Positions 6,631 through 11,884 of a stretch of DNA of 11,884 nt are shown here, piece by piece; positions within the stretch are counted from its first letter, which is position 1, and each line of letters opens with the position of its first letter. Made by a program: the position numbers and the translations under genes. Location: the NCBI GenBank assembly GCA_013202925.1, contig JABMRA010000097.1:1-11884 (forward strand). Direction: 5' to 3'. This DNA is from Candidatus Omnitrophota bacterium. GTDB lineage: Bacteria; Omnitrophota; Gorgyraeia; Gorgyraeales; Gorgyraeaceae. The notes under the pieces are model-generated. The model saw only the letters and a list, made by a program, of their open reading frames with translations, was not told where the DNA came from and ran no database searches.

Positions 6631-6924
6631 ATGTCGCAACATCCGAGTTTAAAGACTTCGAAGGCTGGCAAAAAACATCGAAGCGTATTAAAGAGGTTTG
6701 AAAGATTTTTTACCTTTAAGGAAAAGGGCGTCATGGATGACAGTTCATCTGTCTTTGGGCTGCCGAAACTTAAGGTGCTAAGGACAAAGATCAAGAAGGA
6801 AAAGGCAGAGGAAAAGCCCGGGGAAGTACAGGCTGCTGCTGAAGGTGCGGCAGTTCCTCAAAAAGAAGGGGCCGCGCCAAAACCGGAAAAGAAAGCAGAA
6901 AAAAAGGAAAAAGGCAAAAAGTAA
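6631..6924 (+). CDS. PVC-superphylum signature small basic protein with charged C-terminal tail
   Basis: A 97-residue protein. Residues 1-54 (MSQHPSLKT, then KHRSVLKRFERF, then SSVFGLPKLKV) match the short basic signature protein known from Planctomycetes, Verrucomicrobia, Chlamydiae and relatives, thought to bind nucleic acid, perhaps with ribosomes (established for the family as a group; the exact role is open). The usual protein is about 54 residues; here a low-complexity Lys/Glu/Ala/Pro-rich tail runs from about 53 to 97. The start has a near-perfect SD. It is the last gene of the dense block beginning with dgt. Its stop codon is the first triplet of the left arm of a long inverted repeat. 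Confidence 0.92.
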   Translation: MSQHPSLKTSKAGKKHRSVLKRFERFFTFKEKGVMDDSSSVFGLPKLKVLRTKIKKEKAEEKPGEVQAAAEGAAVPQKEGAAPKPEKKAEKKEKGKK

Positions 6925-7089
6925 AAATGCTTTACATTGCCTGCTCTTTCTCTTTGGTAGTTTGTAACGCTAATGAGCTATTAAGATTCAAAGTTACTTG
7001 TAAATTACTAACGTGAGTTCGCCGGGAACTGACCAGTATCTTGGAACAAGTGTCAGTTTCAGTCAATGACTTAAATGTCAAGCATTTTA
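6922..7089. repeat. 168-bp intergenic element bounded by 16-17 bp inverted repeats
   Basis: TAAAAATGCTTTACATT (6922-6938) matches the reverse complement of AATGTCAAGCATTTTA (7074-7089) with one indel and one mismatch. The element fills nearly all of the 178-bp gap between the PVC signature gene and the SH3 gene. Inside, AACTGAC (7027-7033) pairs with GTCAGTT (7052-7058), and CTTG/CAAG pair around GAA at 7041-7050 or so. A direct-repeat-like pair, TTGTAA...TGAG, is present at about 6962-6977 and 6999-7017. It may be a small MITE-like element or a structured leader. I found no confident promoter in it. Confidence 0.55.
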
Positions 7090-7102
7090 GAGGAGGCGCC
7101 GC

Positions 7103-7807
7103 ATGTATATAAGATTCGTGAAGATATCGGTCTCGGTGATCGCCTTAGTTTTATTATTAAACAGCACCTGTCTCCCGGCCGCGGAAACAGGGGAGGATTT
7201 TCCAAAGATAGCCTTTGTAAAAAATAACGGCTCCAACGTGCGGGCAGGAGACAATGTCAACTTTGAGATCCTGTGCAATATGAGGCCCGGTGACCCAGTC
7301 AAGATCATGGATAAGCGCTACAGCTGGTTCAAGATCGAACTGCCGAGAAAGGCGCATCTATATATCAAAAATGACTACGTGGACTTAAACGAAAAGACAG
7401 GCGTGGGCGCGCTCAACACTACCAGCGTAAATCTCCGGGCAGGGCCAGGCACAAAATATTCCATCCTGGGCCAGGCCTCAGAGCCGGATGAATTAAAGGT
7501 AATATCAGAAAATAGCGGCTGGTACAAGATCGAGCCGCCCGAGGGCACAACAGGCTGGATACACGCCAGCCAGGTGAGCTTTACACTTGCGGACATAGAG
7601 CCTGTGGAAGTAAAAGATGAGATTGCGGCGGCAGTTGAGGAAGAATGGGTCGCGGATGAAGAAGTATGGGTAGAGGAAGAACCGGCGATAGAGGAAGTGC
7701 CGGCAAGAGAGAAGATCCTTGCGGAAGAAAAAAGCCATACAAGCCTAAAATTAAAGCGTGAACCGCCGCAGAAAAAGGGAAACCTGACCTTTTCGACACA
7801 AAACTAA
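7103..7807 (+). CDS. Exported protein with two bacterial SH3 domains
   Basis: A 234-residue protein. The basic start and hydrophobic core at 7-20 end in LPAAE, a plausible signal peptidase I site near residue 27; C23 lacks a good lipobox. Two SH3 repeats follow: about 35-95 (NVRAGDNVNFEIL, SWFKIELP) and about 102-158 (VNLRAGPGTKYSILG, GWYKIEPPEG.TGWIH). Bacterial SH3 domains commonly bind cell-wall peptides. The rest (160-234) is acidic and then basic, with repeated EEEWV and EEVWVEEE blocks, and has no enzyme motif. A likely role is periplasmic wall binding or adaptor. AGGAGG at 7091-7096, 6 nt from the ATG, supports the start. The stop TAA opens a 34-bp palindrome. Confidence 0.88.
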   Translation: MYIRFVKISVSVIALVLLLNSTCLPAAETGEDFPKIAFVKNNGSNVRAGDNVNFEILCNMRPGDPVKIMDKRYSWFKIELPRKAHLYIKNDYVDLNEKTGVGALNTTSVNLRAGPGTKYSILGQASEPDELKVISENSGWYKIEPPEGTTGWIHASQVSFTLADIEPVEVKDEIAAAVEEEWVADEEVWVEEEPAIEEVPAREKILAEEKSHTSLKLKREPPQKKGNLTFSTQN

Positions 7808-7838
7808 GTTTACAGCCGCCTCGGCGGATGTAAACTTA
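7805..7838. repeat. 34-bp palindrome starting at the SH3 gene stop codon
   Basis: TAAGTTTACA (7805-7814) and TGTAAACTTA (7829-7838) pair exactly. Inside, CCGCC/GGCGG pair around TC, with a single G/A mismatch between the two blocks. It starts on the TAA stop of the SH3 gene and ends in TTA, as does the palindrome at 3144-3176. No T tract follows (ACC), so it is only terminator-like. The M50 start lies 15 bp beyond. Confidence 0.8.
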
Positions 7839-7853
7839 ACCTGGTGCGAACCG

Positions 7854-8465
7854 ATGAAATTTTTAATAACCTTGGCCTTATTTTTCATGGCAGTCGTTAT
7901 CCATGAATACGCGCATGGCTGGGTAGCGTGGAAACTGGGCGACTCTACAGCGAAACGCGCGGGCCGCCTCACCCTGAATCCAATGGCGCATATCGACCCA
8001 ATAGGCACGATATTCCTGCCCATGATCCTCCTGGTAACGCATTCGCCTGTTGTGTTTGGATGGGCAAAGCCCGTGCCAGTGGATTTTCGCAGCCTGAACA
8101 ATCCTAAAAAAGACATGGTCTGGGTAGGCCTGGCAGGACCAACAGCGAATATAATAATGGCGGTCCTCCTGTCTTTTGTATTAAAGTTTTTTACACTCAC
8201 AGGAAGCCCATTGTTCATGGCGATCCTGAGTTCAGCCATACTGATAAATCTGGTATTGGCAGTATTCAATATCCTGCCGATCCCGCCCCTTGACGGGTCG
8301 CGCGTCGCGATGGGGCTGTTGCCGCCGGACATTGCCATGCAATACGCAAAACTCGAACCGTACGGCTTTATTATCATATTCGGCCTGCTTTATCTGGGCA
8401 TAGTGGGGCGTGTTATATGGCCGCTGGTGATGTATCTGGCGCAAACACTGGGTGCGGGCTTATGA
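7854..8465 (+). CDS. Site-2-protease-like zinc metalloprotease (M50 family)
   Basis: A 203-residue integral membrane protein with the compact rhomboid-sized M50 layout. The zinc motif H17-E18-x-x-H21 lies in HEYAHGW inside the first membrane segment. The family block GLAGPTANI (92-100) follows, and the third ligand is D147 in NILPIPPLDGSR. About five to six hydrophobic segments are visible (3-20, 50-68, 88-112, 118-142, 168-202). Members cleave membrane proteins within the bilayer, for example in stress signalling; the substrate here is unknown. No PDZ domain is present. No clear SD precedes the ATG. It ends in an ATGA overlap with aroB. Confidence 0.91.
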   Translation: MKFLITLALFFMAVVIHEYAHGWVAWKLGDSTAKRAGRLTLNPMAHIDPIGTIFLPMILLVTHSPVVFGWAKPVPVDFRSLNNPKKDMVWVGLAGPTANIIMAVLLSFVLKFFTLTGSPLFMAILSSAILINLVLAVFNILPIPPLDGSRVAMGLLPPDIAMQYAKLEPYGFIIIFGLLYLGIVGRVIWPLVMYLAQTLGAGL

Positions 8466-9562
8466 AGAAAAAAATCCGGGTAGATCTGAAAAAGAGAAGT
8501 TACGACATCCTGGTCTGTTATGATGAGTTCGATAAGCTGGGCAAGGCCGTCAAGCAGCTGAAGATCGGCACGGACGCCGTAATAATAACGAATCCCCTGA
8601 TCAAGAAACTCTTCGGAAAAAAGGTCGAGAAATGCCTCCTCGCCGCGGGTTTCAACGTCAGGATCGAGACCGTCCCTGATACTGAAAAGGCAAAATCAGA
8701 AAAACACTGCATCAGGGTCCTGAATAATATTTCAAAACTCGACTCTTCCAGCCGCAGGATATTCATCGTGGCATTGGGCGGAGGGGTAGTAGGCGACCTG
8801 GCCGGATTCGTCGCGAGTATATACAGAAGGGGCATACCATACGTGCAGGTGCCGACCACTCTCCTGGCGCAGGTGGACTCAGCAATAGGCGGGAAGGTGG
8901 CAATAGATCTTGGTATGGGGAAAAATCTCGCAGGCGCGTTTTACCAGCCGCGGCTCGTGTTCAGCGACGTGTCTTTACTGAAAACTCTGCCTAAAAAAGA
9001 CCTGATATCAGGACTCGCAGAGGTCGTAAAATATGGCATTATAAAATCGCCCTTGTTATTCACGACGCTCGTAAAGAACTACAAAAAAGTACTCAAGCGC
9101 GACAAAAAGATCCTCCAGTACATCGTATACGCCTGCAGCCTGATAAAGGCCCGCGTGGTGGAAAAGGACGAGTTTGACAATAAAAACCTGCGCGTGATAT
9201 TGAATCTCGGCCATACCATAGGCCATGCGATCGAGACAGCAGGCCATTACAGCGCCTCATACAGTCACGGCCAGGCAATAGCGCTCGGCACGCTCTCCGC
9301 GTCGCTCATATCAAAAAAGCTCGGGCTTTTGAGCCAGAAGGATTATTTAAGGATAAGGGGATTGATAAAAAACATAGGCCTGCCGACCTCGCTAAAAGGC
9401 CTGGATGTACGGGCTATATTCTCGGCGCAGGAGCATGACAAAAAATTCATCCACGGCAGGAACAGGTTTGTCCTGCCCGTGAAAATAGGAAAGACCATCG
9501 TCAGGGAAGGCATCCCAAAGTCATTGATCAAGGATTCGATCAGCAGTCTATTATGGATCTAA
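8462..9562 (+). CDS. aroB: 3-dehydroquinate synthase
   Basis: A 366-residue enzyme of the shikimate pathway, converting DAHP to 3-dehydroquinate with NAD+ and a divalent metal in the cytosol. All family blocks are present: NAD-binding GGGVVGDLAGFVAS from about residue 106, PTTLLAQVDSAIGGKVAID, GMGKNLAGAFYQP, the metal ligand E187 in GLAEVVKYG with K190, and the metal-binding NLGHTIGHAIE (H251, H255) followed by SHGQA (H269). Length is normal. The start ATG overlaps the M50 stop (ATGA), and an upstream in-frame ATG would extend into M50 without reason. The 3' end overlaps rnc by 10 bp, so translation of all three genes is probably coupled. Confidence 0.97.
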   Translation: MKKKIRVDLKKRSYDILVCYDEFDKLGKAVKQLKIGTDAVIITNPLIKKLFGKKVEKCLLAAGFNVRIETVPDTEKAKSEKHCIRVLNNISKLDSSSRRIFIVALGGGVVGDLAGFVASIYRRGIPYVQVPTTLLAQVDSAIGGKVAIDLGMGKNLAGAFYQPRLVFSDVSLLKTLPKKDLISGLAEVVKYGIIKSPLLFTTLVKNYKKVLKRDKKILQYIVYACSLIKARVVEKDEFDNKNLRVILNLGHTIGHAIETAGHYSASYSHGQAIALGTLSASLISKKLGLLSQKDYLRIRGLIKNIGLPTSLKGLDVRAIFSAQEHDKKFIHGRNRFVLPVKIGKTIVREGIPKSLIKDSISSLLWI

Positions 9563-10284
9563 AGAAAGACCGAGACCGGCTAAAAAAACTCAAGGCCCTG
9601 GAGCGCTCCATAGGATACCGCTTTAGAAACAAGGTCCTCCTGCACCAGGCGTTCACCCACAAGTCCTACGCAAACGAAAAATACAAGACAAGGTCCGGCG
9701 ATAACGAACGGCTTGAATTCCTCGGGGATTCTGTCCTGGGCATCGTCATAAGCCGCCTGCTCTACGACGATTTCCCTGACCAGGACGAAGGCGTCCTGAC
9801 ACAATACAAATCCCAGCTTGTGAGCGGGGCCACGCTTGGCCGCATAGCAAAGGATCTCAAGATAGGGGAATTCCTGCTTTTAGGAAAAGGAGAAGAGGCG
9901 TCCGGAGGGAGAAGGCATGTCTCGAATCTTTTGTGCGCATTGGAGGCATTGATAGGCGCGATATACCTGGACGGTGATCTGAGGGCGTCTTCAAAATTTA
10001 TAAGCAGGGCATTTAAGCCGATGATCCAGCTGGTAAAGGAAGGCAAGGGCTCAAAGGACTACAAATCAATGCTGCAGCAGACCGCGCTCAAAGAATACAA
10101 GACCACGCCGACGTATAAAATAATCTCTGAGATAGGGCCTGACCATAAAAAACATTTTATTGTGGAGGCCTTGATACTGGGAAAAAGGCGCGGCATAGGC
10201 TCAGGGCCCAACAAAAAAACAGCCGAACAGGCTGCTGCAAAAGAAGCGTTTTCCGCGATATCTTCAGACAGCGCATTACCTTAA
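9553..10284 (+). CDS. rnc: Ribonuclease III
   Basis: A 243-residue double-stranded-RNA endonuclease that processes rRNA and other RNAs. The catalytic domain (about 10-160) has the signature NERLEFLGDSVLG (51-63), with E52, E55 and D59 equivalent to E. coli E38, E41 and D45. The second catalytic block reads LLCALEALIGAIYLD: E131 is conserved (E. coli E117), but the position of E. coli D114 is C128. The dsRNA-binding domain covers about 168-240 (DYKSMLQQ, GSGPNKKTAEQAAA). The gene starts inside aroB, without a clear SD. Its last nine bases overlap the end of the convergent GspB-like gene. RNase III activity is probable, with reservation about the Asp-to-Cys change. Confidence 0.95.
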   Translation: MDLKKDRDRLKKLKALERSIGYRFRNKVLLHQAFTHKSYANEKYKTRSGDNERLEFLGDSVLGIVISRLLYDDFPDQDEGVLTQYKSQLVSGATLGRIAKDLKIGEFLLLGKGEEASGGRRHVSNLLCALEALIGAIYLDGDLRASSKFISRAFKPMIQLVKEGKGSKDYKSMLQQTALKEYKTTPTYKIISEIGPDHKKHFIVEALILGKRRGIGSGPNKKTAEQAAAKEAFSAISSDSALP

Positions 10285-10809
10285 TTCCAGAATAACCTCC
10301 TCGCCGTTCTCCTTTTTAATCCTCACGTGATCCTTTTCTATGAGGACCAGCTTTCCGCCCAGAAGGTCATCGCCTTCCCTTGTAATCTTATTATTTATAA
10401 TCGCCCACTTGTCTTCAGACCCATAAACGATGCCGTTTAGTTCCACCATGTCTTCGATCCTGGTCTCAGGGTATTTGGGCCGGGCAGTAGGTTTAGGCCG
10501 GTATTCGGTCTTTGGCAAGACCTTTTTAACAGCTACGGGGATGCCTTTTTTGACGCGGGGCCGCGCAACAGGCTTATATCTGGCGTTTGATTTTGACAAA
10601 TGGCCATACAAAAGTATTGAACCAAATATAGAAACAATGACCACCAGAGATACCACTACCACTGCAGTCCACTTTACTTCAGAGGGCACGCCGACTGCCT
10701 TAACCGGCCTAGCGTCTCCCGGCGCAACAGGCGCGGAAGGCATGGCAACCTTTTTCTTTATCTCAAATTCCCTTCTTGCCTTTTTAATGGCGTCGTTTAT
10801 TATGCTCAT
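10276..10809 (-). CDS. GspB-like type II secretion accessory membrane protein
   Basis: A 177-residue bitopic protein. It starts MSIINDAIKKARREFE, an opening I recognise in proteins next to ExeA/GspA ATPases. A membrane segment spans about 46-68, a Pro/Lys-rich linker (75-118) follows, and the C-terminal domain (122-177: ELNGIVYGSEDKWAIINN, then REGDDLLGGKLVLIEKDHVRI) matches the T2SSB pattern, in which an Ala-Ile-Ile-Asn strand is followed by a G-D turn. GspB works with GspA in placing secretin through peptidoglycan in some species. The start was chosen at 10809 because GGGAG (10817-10821) lies 7 nt upstream. It overlaps the GspA-type stop as ATGA and its 3' end overlaps rnc. Confidence 0.83.
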   Translation of the reverse strand: MSIINDAIKKARREFEIKKKVAMPSAPVAPGDARPVKAVGVPSEVKWTAVVVVSLVVIVSIFGSILLYGHLSKSNARYKPVARPRVKKGIPVAVKKVLPKTEYRPKPTARPKYPETRIEDMVELNGIVYGSEDKWAIINNKITREGDDLLGGKLVLIEKDHVRIKKENGEEVILELR

Positions 10810-11618
10810 TGAAACACTCCCTCGATCTCCCTGGAGCATTTTTTTACGAGTTCAGCATCAATGGCCTTTGTCCCCGCGGTAAATCCCGCCAGAAGCGCCT
10901 TGTCGCAGACGATGTTTATTAATCTTGGGATGCCCCCTGAATACGCAAAGATCTCGTCTACCGCATCCTTGGTGAAAAAACTTCTTCCGTCTGAACCCGC
11001 GACCTTTAACCTGTGGTTGATGTAGGCGTCGATCTCGTCGCTAGCTAGAGGTGAAATATGATATCTGATCGAGATCCTCTGCCGCAGCTGCTCGAGTTCA
11101 GGGGACGCCAGCCGTTCTTTCAGCTGCGGCTGTCCCACCAGGATGATCTGCAGCAACTTTTCCTTTTCTGTCTCGAGGTTGGACAGGAGCCGTATCTGTT
11201 CCAGCAGGGAGGACTTCAGATTCTGCGCCTCATCTATAATAAGCACCACATTATTGTTCCGCCTCAATTGGTCGAGGAGGAACTTGTTCAGCTCGGTCAG
11301 CATGGTAAATTTATTTTTATTTTTCAACTGTATGCCGAAGTCCTCGACTATTGCCTGTAGGAGCTGGATCTCGGAAAGATTGGAATTTAAAATAAAAGCG
11401 GTCTTTGTGCGTTCGTCGAGGGTGTTCAGGAGGGCCTTGCAGATCGTTGTCTTGCCTGCGCCTATCTCGCCCGTGATCTCCAGAAAGCCCATGCGCTCCT
11501 CGACCCCGTACTGCATGTGAGAGATGGCCTCGCGGTGTTCCCTGGAGAGATACAAAAAGCTGGGGTCTGCTGTGACGCTAAAGGGCTTTTCAGTTAGTTT
11601 GTAGTACTCGAGATACAT
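10806..11618 (-). CDS. GspA/ExeA-type AAA ATPase
   Basis: A 270-residue ATPase. It opens MYLEYYKLTEKPFSVTADP, the usual ExeA-family start. Walker A is GEIGAGKTT (50-58), Walker B is VVLIIDEAQNL with D129-E130 (124-134), a sensor GQP lies at 162-164, the arginine region LRQRISIRY at 178-186, and sensor-2 SGGIPRLIN at 227-235. Classical GspA also has a membrane segment and a periplasmic peptidoglycan-binding domain; both are absent here, so this is the short, cytosolic version commonly found near pilus, secretion or exopolysaccharide genes. The start at 11618 is supported by a promoter ending 9 bp upstream; a longer reading frame from 11672 would cross that promoter. It is followed by the GspB-like gene with an ATGA overlap. 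Confidence 0.9.
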   Translation of the reverse strand: MYLEYYKLTEKPFSVTADPSFLYLSREHREAISHMQYGVEERMGFLEITGEIGAGKTTICKALLNTLDERTKTAFILNSNLSEIQLLQAIVEDFGIQLKNKNKFTMLTELNKFLLDQLRRNNNVVLIIDEAQNLKSSLLEQIRLLSNLETEKEKLLQIILVGQPQLKERLASPELEQLRQRISIRYHISPLASDEIDAYINHRLKVAGSDGRSFFTKDAVDEIFAYSGGIPRLINIVCDKALLAGFTAGTKAIDAELVKKCSREIEGVFQ

Positions 11619-11627
11619 CTTGCCTGG

Positions 11628-11656
11628 ATTATAGCACCTTTGCGCCTGACTGGCAA
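11628..11656 (-). promoter_or_regulatory. Sigma-70-type promoter of the GspA-type gene
   Basis: On the minus strand, -35 TTGCCA (plus coordinates 11651-11656) is followed by a 17-bp spacer and -10 TATAAT (11628-11633). The -10 box ends 9 bp before the ATG, so transcription starting about 7 bp downstream of it would leave only two or three leader bases. A T-rich tract just upstream of -35 on the minus strand (11656-11665) could act as an UP element. Confidence 0.8.
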
Positions 11657-11672
11657 AGAAAAAAAGCGCCAC

Positions 11673-11683
11673 ACCCTAAGGGT
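11673..11683. promoter_or_regulatory. Short palindrome upstream of the GspA promoter, possible operator
   Basis: ACCCT and AGGGT pair around a single A. The centre lies about 22 bp upstream of the -35 box of the minus-strand promoter. It is a weak candidate for a regulator site, based on position and symmetry only. Confidence 0.25.
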
Positions 11684-11757
11684 TACACTTTGTGCTCCCC
11701 AGCCCGTGCAGAGGGCAACGCAACTCTTCGAACAACACACAAAAGAGAAAATGTTCC

Positions 11758-11786
11758 TTGAAAATCAGCAGGCTTTCGTTTATAAT
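11758..11786 (+). promoter_or_regulatory. Sigma-70-type promoter of the PilZ gene
   Basis: TTGAAA (11758-11763), a 17-bp spacer and a perfect TATAAT (11781-11786) form a near-consensus promoter. The expected start is about 11793, leaving a leader of about 20 nt that contains the SD AAGGGGG (11798-11804), 7 nt from the ATG at 11812. Confidence 0.85.
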
Positions 11787-11811
11787 ATACATACAAGAAG
11801 GGGGTAGACCT

Positions 11812-11884
11812 ATGTGGGGCGGTATCAATAGAAGAAAGTTTCCAAGGGCAGAATATCCGTGCAAGATCACAGTGAAGAGAAAGG
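11812..11884 (+). CDS. PilZ-domain protein, N-terminus only (cut by window end)
   Basis: Only 24 codons are present. They read MWGGINRRKFPRAEYPCKIT and continue with VKRK. The RRKFPR stretch contains the RxxxR motif (R8 and R12) that opens PilZ domains and contacts cyclic di-GMP; the following AEYPCKITV fits the first strand. A near-consensus promoter and a strong SD precede it, so expression is independent of other genes and divergent from the GspA-type gene. The downstream D/NxSxxG motif and any additional domains lie outside the window, so the assignment is good but partial. Confidence 0.78.
   Translation, partial: MWGGINRRKFPRAEYPCKITVKRK

Noticed and set aside
6931..6960. Promoter TTTACA with a downstream -10 for the SH3 gene
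   Set aside because: The only sequence at the right spacing is TTGGTA, a poor -10, and other pairings are equally weak.
7751..8377. Long open frame on the minus strand opposite the M50 protease
   Set aside because: It mirrors the codon bias of the plus-strand gene, which has HExxH and the D147 motif, and it lacks a supported start or known domain.
11619..11672. Longer N-terminus for the GspA-type ATPase
   Set aside because: It would translate through a good promoter, and the added residues do not resemble the family, which starts near MYLEYYKL.
1..11884. CRISPR array, insertion sequence or prophage gene
   Set aside because: No regularly spaced repeats, transposase, integrase or phage structural motifs were seen in any frame.

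Overview
The window looks like chromosome from an uncultured bacterium of the PVC superphylum, most likely Candidatus Omnitrophota (former OP3). The best evidence is a small basic protein at 6631-6924 that begins MSQHPSL and continues through HR.VLKRFER and VFGLPK, which is the PVC signature protein. Moderate GC, standard stop codons and tightly packed genes with ATGA overlaps fit. About half of the genes lack a recognisable Shine-Dalgarno site. The phylum call is an inference.

Layout. (1) 1-240: a tRNA-Gly(CCC) gene flanked by short-looped palindromes and followed by a run of further hairpins. (2) 241-3146: a co-directional run of a small Cys-containing protein, a P-loop ATPase of the ATPase_2 kind, a YfcE-type metallophosphoesterase and a HIT-family hydrolase. 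(3) 3205-6924: a dGTPase-like HD enzyme, a sensor with GAF and HD-GYP domains whose HD motif reads PD, a small winged-helix protein, a membrane-anchored SPOR protein and the PVC signature protein. Neighbouring genes overlap or nearly touch. (4) 6925-7102: a 178-bp gap bounded by inverted repeats. (5) 7103-7807: an exported protein with two SH3 domains. (6) 7854-10284: a site-2-protease-like M50 protease, aroB and rnc, all coupled by overlaps. (7) 10276-11618, minus strand: a GspA/ExeA-type AAA ATPase and a GspB-like membrane protein, meeting rnc tail to tail. (8) 11619-11884: a divergent promoter region and the first 24 codons of a PilZ protein.

Working together: the sensor, winged-helix and SPOR genes form a translationally coupled string that suggests a signalling-to-envelope unit. 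The GspA/GspB pair and PilZ point to secretion or pilus functions and c-di-GMP at the right edge. aroB and rnc are housekeeping genes.

Most notable observations: an in-frame 45-bp insertion in the SPOR gene, made of a palindrome bounded by an exact 10-bp direct repeat; palindromes that start on the stop codons of two genes and have no T tract; substitutions of metal-binding residues in the HD-GYP protein (His to Pro) and in RNase III (Asp to Cys); a promoter that would give the GspA-type gene an almost leaderless mRNA; and a long charged tail on the PVC signature protein. I do not see a clear complete novel defence or mobile system. The best candidate for something undescribed is the sensor/wHTH/SPOR unit together with the small palindromic elements.
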